Of a stretch of DNA of 64,000 bases, positions 17,770 to 26,396 are shown one piece after another (position 1 is the stretch's first letter; each line of letters opens with the position of its first letter). The notes below the pieces were generated by a model, which worked only from the letters and a program-made list of their open reading frames with translations, did not search any database and had not been told where the DNA came from. The DNA lies in the NCBI RefSeq assembly GCF_000473995.1, contig NC_022571.1:973501-1037500 (forward strand). Reading direction: 5' to 3'. Source of the stretch: Clostridium saccharobutylicum DSM 13864 (lineage in GTDB: Bacteria; Bacillota; Clostridia; Clostridiales; Clostridiaceae). The position numbers were made by a program, and so were the translations under genes.

Positions 17770-18675
17770 TTATTTAGTATAAGAAGATTCTTCGATTTCT
17801 TTTAGTGTCTTACCATCTGCAGATTTCCATTCAATAAGACCATTTGCGTGACCACCTATTACGAAGGCCGCGGCATATGATGGACTACGAAAGAGAACAT
17901 TCTCTTGCAAGATTCCATTGGCATCTATTTTGGAAGTTTCTCTAGTTTTCTTAATTGCACTTGGTATACTTTCAGAGTCAATAGTTTCAATGTGACTTCC
18001 TGCCATAACAACAAACCCTTCATTGGTTTGCTTACAGCTAGCCTCAATGATATGACCACTTTTACGACTTTTACGTTTCATGCATAGAACTAATTCTTTA
18101 TGTTCATCAGGTTCTATAGTTGCAGTCATTTTCACAACTTCATCAAGTGGTTCAAAGACCTTATGACCAAGAGTACCCATAATAATTTTTGCATAGTCAA
18201 TAAACTCTTCCAGTTCACTTTCTTTTTCCTCTGTAATATTCCCTGGAGTAGGATCATTACCGTTTTTAACAATATATCGTTTTGCCTCATTAGCAATGTT
18301 ACAGAAACGATTCTCAAGATAGCTTATTTCTGTTGGTCCAAATGAATTGTTAGAAGTAGTAAAAACTACAGACTCAGTCCAATAGTCTTTGTCTGGATTA
18401 CGCTTATGTTCGTAAAGGCGGTATAGAATTCCTTCACCATTCTTTCTTGCACCAGCCTGCCCGATATAAACCATGTTGTCACCTGTTTGCTCAGAAGTGC
18501 CAAATAGGAAATAGACACCGCTTTGTTTTAAATCGTCACGTTCTTTACATTTATCTAGTTCGGTACGTGGAATCTTATATGCAATTCCTGTCCAGTTAGC
18601 AAGTGTACACTTCATACGTCCACTTGCATTTCCATCCATAAGGAAGAGATTAATACTTTTACCTCGTGTTGCCAT
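17770..18675 (-). CDS. GIY-YIG nuclease family protein with DUF4357
   Basis: A 301-residue protein. A GIY-YIG-like core spans about 50-140, with GVYFLFG, VYIGQAG, an RLYEHKR segment and YLENRFC containing the metal-binding Glu. The C-terminal DUF4357 region includes SYAAAFVIGGHANGLIEWKS. Such proteins are frequent companions of type I restriction systems. It is the last gene of the minus-strand hsd operon, 11 bases after hsdS. It may cleave DNA or be a modulator of restriction; its substrate is unknown. Confidence 0.85.
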   Translation of the reverse strand: MATRGKSINLFLMDGNASGRMKCTLANWTGIAYKIPRTELDKCKERDDLKQSGVYFLFGTSEQTGDNMVYIGQAGARKNGEGILYRLYEHKRNPDKDYWTESVVFTTSNNSFGPTEISYLENRFCNIANEAKRYIVKNGNDPTPGNITEEKESELEEFIDYAKIIMGTLGHKVFEPLDEVVKMTATIEPDEHKELVLCMKRKSRKSGHIIEASCKQTNEGFVVMAGSHIETIDSESIPSAIKKTRETSKIDANGILQENVLFRSPSYAAAFVIGGHANGLIEWKSADGKTLKEIEESSYTK

Positions 18676-18686
18676 TCTACACCTCT

Positions 18687-19913
18687 CTATTCTATAGTGA
18701 TTTGTCCGTTCATCAGCATTGGTAATAGCCAGTTACGGAGAGAGAGTAATTCTTTATTTTCATTCTTTACTTTAAGCATCTTATTAAACATAGGTGTAAT
18801 AATGTTTTGAAATTTATTATAAATAAATTTGTTGTAAGCAATATATAAGTTTTCAATAGAAGCAGAAGCATGTAATATATTAGAACCAGTGGCATACTTT
18901 TTTATGATTAATTGAATATAATCAGAATTGAAAATAGAAAAAATAACAGCATTATTTAGTTCATTTTCCAAATCATATATTTTTCTGATTCCCGTAGAAT
19001 ACCCACCCGAAAGACCAAAATCTAGCTTACCAACAGTTCCATCAAATGAAACACAAATATCTAAAGGAGATAAGATTTTTCCACAAAGCAATTCTTCATT
19101 TGTATAATTTGTGCAATCCGAGTTCAAATCACTAACTCGATAAAAGGGAACATACCCATTATATTGAGTATTTGAATAGTTATCAGCGCCTACTTCTATT
19201 CCGCGTTCAAATGCAAAACGTTGGCTAAGAGCCATTGTATTCCAACCATCAGGAATGTTTGTCTTTAATTCTTGGTCCCAAACCATCTTACCACCACTTG
19301 ACTTGTACGGTTTACCATTCTCATCTGGAAAGTCAAATTGTGTAAACCAAAAATCGTATATCGATTTAGAACTTGCTTTAAGTTTATCAATTATTAACTG
19401 GTTTATAGATATTTTCTTATCAAGAGTTCCTAATATGTTTGCAATTTTATTTTGTATAGTTAAATCAGGCAAAAGAATCGTTACAGATTTAAGTATATCA
19501 GTATTTAAAGAGGCCATTGTTGAACCAACAGCGGAATCATTGATCTGCTTTTTCACTTGATTAAGCATCAAATAGTAGGATATATATTGAGGATTAATCC
19601 CATCATGTAATCTAACACGGATACAATCGGAACCTTGCATCCAGCCATCATGCTGTTTTTTTATCAAACAATGCCTATCAACAGAACCTTTTCTGCCAAA
19701 AACAATATCCCCTTCATGGATAAGATGTTCAGATAATCTTTGGCATACTGATTCAGGAACATAATCTAAATTATTTAATATTAAATTACCATAACCGATA
19801 TTTTTTACATTAATAATTGGAGTACCTACTAGGGAGTATTCACTAGCTTTTAGTTGAGTTTCAAATGGGCCCGTTTTTAGTTGTGCAATATCACCTAATT
19901 TACATTTATTCAT
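18687..19913 (-). CDS. hsdS: Type I restriction-modification specificity subunit S
   Basis: A 408-residue S subunit with two target-recognition domains, each followed by a long conserved helix (QNKIANILGTLDKKISINQLI in the middle, and a C-terminal helix ending in RNWLLPMLMNGQI). The first domain begins CKLGDIAQLKTGPF. It overlaps the last codons of hsdM by 8 bases, so it is translationally coupled to it. S recognises the bipartite target sequence for both the methylase and the nuclease. With hsdM broken, it may have no active partner. Confidence 0.93.
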   Translation of the reverse strand: MNKCKLGDIAQLKTGPFETQLKASEYSLVGTPIINVKNIGYGNLILNNLDYVPESVCQRLSEHLIHEGDIVFGRKGSVDRHCLIKKQHDGWMQGSDCIRVRLHDGINPQYISYYLMLNQVKKQINDSAVGSTMASLNTDILKSVTILLPDLTIQNKIANILGTLDKKISINQLIIDKLKASSKSIYDFWFTQFDFPDENGKPYKSSGGKMVWDQELKTNIPDGWNTMALSQRFAFERGIEVGADNYSNTQYNGYVPFYRVSDLNSDCTNYTNEELLCGKILSPLDICVSFDGTVGKLDFGLSGGYSTGIRKIYDLENELNNAVIFSIFNSDYIQLIIKKYATGSNILHASASIENLYIAYNKFIYNKFQNIITPMFNKMLKVKNENKELLSLRNWLLPMLMNGQITIE

Positions 19914-20540
19914 AGTTAATTCGCTCCATTTGAATTAATATTTCCTTTTCTATGTCTTTGCCCATATCAAATAATTCTCTTAAATCATTCTTGAATTGTA
20001 ACATTTTTGTATTAAATTCATCTTTTGTTATATCTGCATACTCTACTTTTACATGGTAATATTGACCTGCACTGAATGAGTAATTTTTGTTTTCTAATTC
20101 AGTATAAGAAACCAAAGTACTTAAGTTATCTATTTCTTGGCGAGTATTAAAAGTCGTAATAATATCTTCAACTTCAGTGTGGCTTAAAACGGTTTTTTGA
20201 TTTTTACCATCTTCTTTGATTTTTATTCCAAGCTTTGAAGCATCCATAAGCAATGCTTTGTCATCCGAATTATCACTATCAATAAAAATAATTGAAACAT
20301 TAGTTCCTGTTGTAGCAAAAATGTTAGATGGCATTGATATAACACCTCTTAGCATATGCTTATCAATCATTTGTTGTCTTATTTTCTTCTCAATTCCAGA
20401 TTTCGCAGTTAGGAACCCTGTAGGAACAACAATTGCTGCTTTGCCGGAATCTTTGAGAGAGTATAAAATGTGTTGCAAAAACATTAAATATACAGACATA
20501 GATTCTTTTTTCTTATTTGGAATGTTTGGAACGCCCGCCC
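19906..20540 (-). pseudogene. hsdM: hsdM, C-terminal part, separated by an IS4-family element
   Basis: This segment encodes the C-terminal third of the type I methyltransferase, beginning in the duplicated WAGV codons and running through SVYLMFLQHILYSLKDSGKA and VPTGFLTAKSGIEKKIR. It is in frame with the N-terminal part once the IS and one copy of the 12-base duplication are removed. An internal ATG (20499) might give a separate peptide, but without the AdoMet-binding region it would not methylate. Confidence 0.92.
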
Positions 20541-20607
20541 AATGTCGTCAACTTAAAGAAATATATAAAATTAATAAAAAAAACACTTGACAATAATTAG
20601 AAAAAAT

Positions 20608-20645
20608 GAAGCCTCGTTATAGATATTAAATTTATAGCGAGGTTT
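20608..20645 (+). promoter_or_regulatory. Hairpin covering the transposase ribosome binding site
   Basis: AAGCCTCGTTATA pairs with TATAGCGAGGTTT over 13 positions with two G-U pairs. It buries the GAGG site that precedes the ATG at 20652. Transcripts entering from outside would include the 5' arm and hide the site, whereas a transcript starting inside the stem would not. This is the known IS10/IS231-type protection. Confidence 0.6.
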
Positions 20646-20651
20646 GATTTT

Positions 20652-21920
20652 ATGAAAAATATTAAATTATTATCCCAAATTTTAAAGAAAACAAATAAAT
20701 TAATTATTTCCAATGAGTTTAAAGAAGCGTATAGCTTAGGTAATTCATTTTCAAGAAAAAGAAAATTATCTTTTTCTAATGCAGTACATTTTATTTGCTC
20801 CGCATTACGAAAATCTATGGCTACAGAAATAAGTAATTTCATTGAAGAGCATACATATTTAGATTTTCCTTGTATATCAAAACAAGCATTTTCTAAAGCA
20901 AGACAAAATATTTCCCCTGAAGCATTTAAAGAATTATGCAGATTATTTGTTGATTCTTTTTATAGCTCAACAAACAATTTAAAAAAGTGGAATGGATTTA
21001 ATGTTCTTGCTGTCGATGGAACCTCTTTGCAAGTTCCTGATACAATTGAATGTGGTGAATATTTTGGATTAAGTAAAAATCAAAATAAAGTACAAACTGC
21101 TATTGCGTCGGCGTCAGCCTTATATGATGTATTAAATGATATAATAATTGATGCGTCTGTAACTAAATTTAGAACTAGCGAAAGAGAAATGGCCAAACAA
21201 CATATAAATACACTTAATAATGAAAAATTACTCAATAATAGCATTGTAATTTTTGATAGGGGCTATCCTTCTTATGATATGTTTGATTATTTAAACGATA
21301 GAAATTTATTTTTCTTAATGAGAATATCATCTTCATTTAAGATAATACAATCTATTTCTTCTGAAGATTGTATTTTTGAATATAAATCAAAAGGAGAATT
21401 GAAAAAAGTAAGAGTTATAAAAATAAAACTTTCTGCTGACACCACAGAAATATTAGTAACTAATATATTTGATGAAATTATTACTCCTAATCAATTTAAA
21501 GAATTGTATTTTCTTAGATGGGGAGTTGAATGCAAATATAAAGAACTTAAAAGTAGTATTGAAATAGAAGAATTTTCTGGAACTAAGCCAATTGCAATTG
21601 AACAAGATTTTTATGCATCTATTTATATATCTATGGTTGCAGCACTTATAAAGAAAGATGCCGACGCTGCAATAGCAAATAAAAATAAAGATAAAAATTT
21701 AAAATCAGAATATCAAGCAAATAGAAATTTTATATTATGTGACGTTTTGAAGAAGATAATAGTTATGATGGTAAAGCCTATTTCAGGAAAAAGAATATTA
21801 GAACATATATTAGAAAAAGCTAAAAAAATACGCTCACAAATACGTCCAAACCGTAATTGTGAGCGAAAAAACAAGCACCCAAGGAAAAAGCATCATTCTC
21901 AAAGGAAATCTTGCATATAA
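20652..21920 (+). CDS. IS4-family transposase
   Basis: A 422-residue DDE transposase. The catalytic segments are LAVDGTSLQVP (first Asp), IVIFDRGYPSYD (second Asp), and the family YREK signature YFLRWGVECKYKELK with the catalytic Glu. The C-terminus is very basic (RKNKHPRKKHHSQRKS). The ORF is intact, so the element may still move and could restore hsdM by precise excision. Confidence 0.95.
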   Translation: MKNIKLLSQILKKTNKLIISNEFKEAYSLGNSFSRKRKLSFSNAVHFICSALRKSMATEISNFIEEHTYLDFPCISKQAFSKARQNISPEAFKELCRLFVDSFYSSTNNLKKWNGFNVLAVDGTSLQVPDTIECGEYFGLSKNQNKVQTAIASASALYDVLNDIIIDASVTKFRTSEREMAKQHINTLNNEKLLNNSIVIFDRGYPSYDMFDYLNDRNLFFLMRISSSFKIIQSISSEDCIFEYKSKGELKKVRVIKIKLSADTTEILVTNIFDEIITPNQFKELYFLRWGVECKYKELKSSIEIEEFSGTKPIAIEQDFYASIYISMVAALIKKDADAAIANKNKDKNLKSEYQANRNFILCDVLKKIIVMMVKPISGKRILEHILEKAKKIRSQIRPNRNCERKNKHPRKKHHSQRKSCI

Positions 21921-22060
21921 GTTTGTAAAAACTAAATATTTCCAAAATTCTACTTTTGCCAGTAGGTTTATTAATTATACCATTTTTTAAGAAATATAGC
22001 ATACGCTATTCGAAATTTGTAGTAATTTTTTCATTACTATTTTACTAAGTTGACGACATT

Positions 22061-23069
22061 GAACGCCCGCCCAGAACCTTTCTTTGAAGTTATCACCTGC
22101 TAAAGTATCGCGGTTGTCGCTAAAATCTACATTAAAAGGTGGATTTGAAACAATATAATCAAATTTCATCAAATCATTTTTTTGTCTATTCAAGTGCTGT
22201 GGCGCAAGTAGAGTATCTCCATGAACCACATTTCCAAGTGAGTGTACAAGATTATTCAAAATTAGATTCAAACGAAGAAATTCACTTGATTTCTGAGAAA
22301 TATCCTGTGTAAATATGGTACAGTTTTCCTCACCAATTTCGTGTGCAAGAGCAAGGACAAGTGTACCAGATCCAGCTGCTGGATCATAAACTGTAACATT
22401 TTGGGCCCCTTCAGGCACCATAATACGCGCAATGATACTAGCAATAGAATGAGGTGTATAATATTCTGCATATTTACCGAAGTCTTTGTTATAATCTTTA
22501 ATTAGATATTCAAATACTGCTGCGAAGAAATCGTATTTCTGTTTAAACGCTTCTTCAAAGCTAAATGCTACGAGCTTATCAATAATGGCACGACAAAAAT
22601 CTGATTTTTTATTTGACTCAATAATAAATTGAGAGAGTGCACCAAATAGGCGAATTTTATCATCACTACTTGTTTTTACAGAAAAAATATTAATATTGAA
22701 GTTTGCAATATCAATAAGAGTATTATCAAATAGTTCATTAAATTTTTCTGTATTTTTGTTGTTGAATAGATAAGAGATAAAATGTTCTCTTTTTAATAAA
22801 GCAGTGGAAGCAGGAAGCTCATCCATTAAGTCATCGTATTCTTCATCAGACAGTGTATTTAGATCCGCTTCAAGGTTAGTGCTGTTCTTTAGTGTTGCGC
22901 TTGCTTTTCTAATTTCATATAAAAATTTATCATTTAAAAACTTATATAGGAAAACCTCAGTGATGATCTTATATTCGCTGCTTGCATTGCCAAGTCCAAA
23001 GTTGGCACACACTGTTTTTAGATCATCAATCATTAATTTTGTATTGGACATTATTTCATTTGTATTCAT
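22061..23069 (-). pseudogene. hsdM: hsdM, N-terminal part of the type I DNA methyltransferase
   Basis: This part encodes the helical N-domain and the AdoMet-binding fold: YYTPHSIASIIARIM, then YDPAAGSGTLVLALAHE (motif I), and the catalytic SNPPF of adenine methylases. The start is taken at 23069, where TAATG overlaps the hsdR stop. Joined with 20528-19906, it makes a 543-residue HsdM of normal size. The IS4 insertion just after the catalytic motif should abolish methylation, which would normally make an active HsdR dangerous. Confidence 0.93.
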
Positions 23070-26000
23070 TATGAAGCCCAGTTCCTCTCTGTAATATATT
23101 CTTGTGAGATACATGTGTCAATGAAATCTAGTTGTGGTCTTGTAAGCGCCACGTTTTGTTTTCTACACGCATTTTTGATATATGGTCGTAATTCTTTGAA
23201 AAAATATGGTTCGTTGTCTAAAATATTTTCATTGTGTGCTATTTTATTATCTGTTAATTCTTTGATTTCCATTAAAATTTTAAAAGTAGTAATAGTATCT
23301 GCAATTGGAGGGGGACTTCCCATTATGCGCTTATGAGTACGCATAAATTTTACGTCTCCATCATATTTTGCAGCTAACATCTGATCTGCATGATTTTTAC
23401 GTTCTGCACGTTTACGTAAGTCATCTAGTTCAGCCATAAGGTCTTTCATTTCATCTGAAGTTAATTCTTCAATATTTTTCTTTTTGAAAACACGTTTCAG
23501 TTCATCTAAAAGAGCAATATACTCAGGGTCTTTTGGGTCTAAGCAGCGCTCAACAATCTCCTGACGCGTTTTTTCTAAAGAACTCCTGAATGCATCCGCA
23601 ATGATAAGTTCCTCTTCTTTGATTTTACGAAATTGGAACACTATTTGATCTAGAGCGATATTTAAAACAGAGGCCATATCATCGGAGCTATCCATATTTT
23701 GTTTGAAGTTAAGTATATTAATTCGATTATTAATCTCGTTAAGCATTTTAATTGCATTATCAATGTCAAAGTGCATATACAAATCATCAAATCCAAACAG
23801 GCGGATGAGATTATGCAGAGTCTTATAATTCTCTAAAGCCTTTTTTAAATCTAAGAGTTGCTTCTTATCATCGATACCATTTATTTGATTGATAAATTCA
23901 ACAACGTTATCTGTGTTATAAAGGAATAATTGATTTTTTACTTCATTTAGGTCTTGTTCAATTTCTTCTTTGCTTTTGAAGATATCGCTATAATTTTCTA
24001 CTTCATTTCCTAATTCTGATTGTAACTCATCAAAGTAGGCTTTGTTGGTTTTATCAAATTCATCTTTAATATTAGCAAAGTCCACAACAAAACCATAGTG
24101 GTAATCCTTGTATGGGCGATTAACGCGGGTTAATGTCTGTAGTAGATTATGTGCTTTAATCATACGAGCTAAATACTGCTTTTTTAGTCTTGGTGCATCA
24201 AAGCCTGTAAGTAACATATTGTAAACCACAAGGATATCGATTTTACCTTTTTTGAAATCTTCCTGTATATCCTTACGGTCTTGCTTAGTTCCTTCATCAT
24301 GAAGAACTAGAGCATGAGAGTAGGTGCTATATCGTTGTAATTGAGCAGATACTTCTCGTGCCTGTGGAGCAGAATCACACACAATCATTGCTCCGATAGA
24401 AGAATCAAGAGCAGTGCGTCCTTTTGTAAAATCAAGAACAATATAGTCAACCATATCTGATACAAACTTTGGGTGAGCATAGAGATCTTTCTTTTCAATA
24501 GAACCTTGCTCAACTTCAAGTTGCTCTAATGTGGCCTTTATTTGTGCACGATAAGTTGTCTCAATTTCTTCACGAATTAGCTTTAATGTATAACCGTCTG
24601 CTATGGATTGATTGTAATAATATTTGTGGATATAGTTACCAAACACATCCTTAGTATTATAATCCTTGCCTATGAGGGGGGTACCAGTTAAAGCAATCAA
24701 AACTGCATTGCGATCTGAAGCCATCAGATTAGCAAGGAATGATCCTTTCGGATTATAACTACGGTGAGCTTCGTCCATAAAGTAAACGCGCTGAACACTA
24801 ACATTATAGTCCGTTTGTTTTGTTACCGATTCATCAGAAAATTTTTGTATATTAACTACTGTTATTGTTACTTTGCCATTTTTGCCAGATTCACCAACGG
24901 AACTAATGTTTGAGGTGAAATCTTCTTTTGAATTAACAAAATCCACATGAAGTCCACGTGCTTCAAACTCTGCCTTAGCCTGCGTAGCAAGATCAAGACG
25001 ATCTACAATAAAATAGAACTTGGCAATTTTACCTTGGCTTTGATAGTAGTCTTTTAAATAATTCACGTTAGAGTAGGCAAGAGCGGTTTTACCGCTACCT
25101 TGTGTATGCCAGATAACTCCTTTTCGAATTCCTTCATCTAGTTTATCACGAATGGCATATGTGGCAAAAATCTGAGGGTATCGCATAATATGTTTTTCAA
25201 TATGAGTTATACCATTTTTATCGGTAGTCTTCTTATAGCAAATGCCATACTTTAAAATGAATAGCACACGTTCTTTACTATAAAGAGAAGTCACGATACG
25301 ATTGGTAGGGGAATCAGAGTTAATAGAAGATTGATATTCAGGACTCCCTTTTATAGCGATTAAATTATTATCTTTTAGAATTAAGTGTTCAGTTGCATCG
25401 TCAATTGGTAATATGTTTTTATTTATTTCTTCGGCACGTTGTTCTCGAAACTTACTAAAAAACATTTTTCCATAATTACTGGAAGCATAGAATGCACCTT
25501 GAATAGGTTCAATAGTAGTATCGTCATATTTATGATTGTTAGAGAAAACAGTAAATTGAGTTATATTAACATAGCGCTTATAAATTGGACTAGAAAAGCG
25601 TTTAGTCATTCTTTCACGTTCTACTAAAATGCCTTCTCGGTTATTTTGCCTCTTAACTTCAACAAATGATAGAGGCATACCATTAATCAGAACAACTATA
25701 TCTGGACGGAAATTATTATCGCCATTTTCGTACGGTAGTTCGGTTACAACGGTATAGTTGTTTTTGTTTTCATAGTTATTAAAGTCAATTAGTTTAAGAC
25801 CGTTGTAGCCTTCATGTAATATAGTGAAGAAGGCTCTACCAAGATCATCATTTTCAAGTTTAATTTTAATGTCAGAAATAAGTTTTTTTACATCATCTAC
25901 AGATAGTTCAGTATTGTTAATTTTATTAATGGCACTACGAAATAAGTCAAAGAAGATATTAGTGTCTTCATCATAGTCAATGCCACGTTTTTTATTTTTT

Positions 26001-26080
26001 AATGACATATATGAGTATCCAAGCCTTGTAAAATGTACAAGTGCTGGAATTTTAACTCTTGAATCTTCTGGTCTTCCCAT
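23069..26080 (-). CDS. hsdR: Type I restriction enzyme R subunit (translocase/endonuclease)
   Basis: A 1003-residue R subunit. Start ATG 26080 follows GGGGGTG by 5 bases; the frame extends 11 codons further upstream without a site. The N-terminal nuclease has RPDIVV and VEVKRQ (PD-ExK) near residues 126-143. The SF2 motor follows, with HTQGSGKTALAY (Walker A), YFMDEAHRS (DEAH) and ALTGTPL (motif III). The reading frame is intact. It cleaves unmethylated DNA after ATP-driven translocation, but only as R2M2S, so it is probably inactive while hsdM is split. Confidence 0.95.
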   Translation of the reverse strand: MGRPEDSRVKIPALVHFTRLGYSYMSLKNKKRGIDYDEDTNIFFDLFRSAINKINNTELSVDDVKKLISDIKIKLENDDLGRAFFTILHEGYNGLKLIDFNNYENKNNYTVVTELPYENGDNNFRPDIVVLINGMPLSFVEVKRQNNREGILVERERMTKRFSSPIYKRYVNITQFTVFSNNHKYDDTTIEPIQGAFYASSNYGKMFFSKFREQRAEEINKNILPIDDATEHLILKDNNLIAIKGSPEYQSSINSDSPTNRIVTSLYSKERVLFILKYGICYKKTTDKNGITHIEKHIMRYPQIFATYAIRDKLDEGIRKGVIWHTQGSGKTALAYSNVNYLKDYYQSQGKIAKFYFIVDRLDLATQAKAEFEARGLHVDFVNSKEDFTSNISSVGESGKNGKVTITVVNIQKFSDESVTKQTDYNVSVQRVYFMDEAHRSYNPKGSFLANLMASDRNAVLIALTGTPLIGKDYNTKDVFGNYIHKYYYNQSIADGYTLKLIREEIETTYRAQIKATLEQLEVEQGSIEKKDLYAHPKFVSDMVDYIVLDFTKGRTALDSSIGAMIVCDSAPQAREVSAQLQRYSTYSHALVLHDEGTKQDRKDIQEDFKKGKIDILVVYNMLLTGFDAPRLKKQYLARMIKAHNLLQTLTRVNRPYKDYHYGFVVDFANIKDEFDKTNKAYFDELQSELGNEVENYSDIFKSKEEIEQDLNEVKNQLFLYNTDNVVEFINQINGIDDKKQLLDLKKALENYKTLHNLIRLFGFDDLYMHFDIDNAIKMLNEINNRINILNFKQNMDSSDDMASVLNIALDQIVFQFRKIKEEELIIADAFRSSLEKTRQEIVERCLDPKDPEYIALLDELKRVFKKKNIEELTSDEMKDLMAELDDLRKRAERKNHADQMLAAKYDGDVKFMRTHKRIMGSPPPIADTITTFKILMEIKELTDNKIAHNENILDNEPYFFKELRPYIKNACRKQNVALTRPQLDFIDTCISQEYITERNWAS

Positions 26081-26160
26081 GTTAACACCCCCTGTATTTC
26101 TTAAAATGATCATCTTATTTTTAACTTTTATCCTTTAATAAATATCTATTATGCATTTTC

Positions 26161-26358
26161 TCAAGCAATTTCAATAATATTTGAGATATCACAATTAAGT
26201 GCTTTGCAAATTCGAAGTAGTATGTCTGTAGTGATATTATCATCTTTACCTAACTTTGCAATTGAAACAGAACTTATTCCACTTGCATTTTTTAAATCTT
26301 GTTTATTCATATTTTTATCTATCAACATTACCCATGGTTTGTTATAACTAATACACAT
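26161..26358 (-). CDS. Small XRE/Cro-type HTH regulator
   Basis: A 65-residue single-domain HTH protein (MNKQDLKNASGISSVSIAKLGKD as the helix-turn-helix, then LLRICKALNCDISNIIEIA), of the type often paired with restriction or toxin loci. It lies between the ABC-three-component ATPase and hsdR on the same strand, 48 bases from one stop and 81 bases from the hsdR start. It probably times expression of hsdR. Confidence 0.85.
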   Translation of the reverse strand: MCISYNKPWVMLIDKNMNKQDLKNASGISSVSIAKLGKDDNITTDILLRICKALNCDISNIIEIA

Positions 26359-26396
26359 TTCTGATATCTCCTTGTCTAACCGACAATTGCATATAA

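Larger units (their letters stand above)
20541..22060 (+). mobile_element. Complete IS4-family insertion sequence inside hsdM
   Basis: The element is 1520 bases. It has perfect 15-base terminal inverted repeats (AATGTCGTCAACTTA at the left, its complement at 22046-22060) and a 12-base target duplication GAACGCCCGCCC at 20529-20540 and 22061-22072. A 12-base duplication is in the IS4/IS231 range. It lies opposite to the hsd operon. Because 12 is a multiple of three, even imprecise loss leaving both repeats would keep the hsdM frame if no stop remained. Confidence 0.94.
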
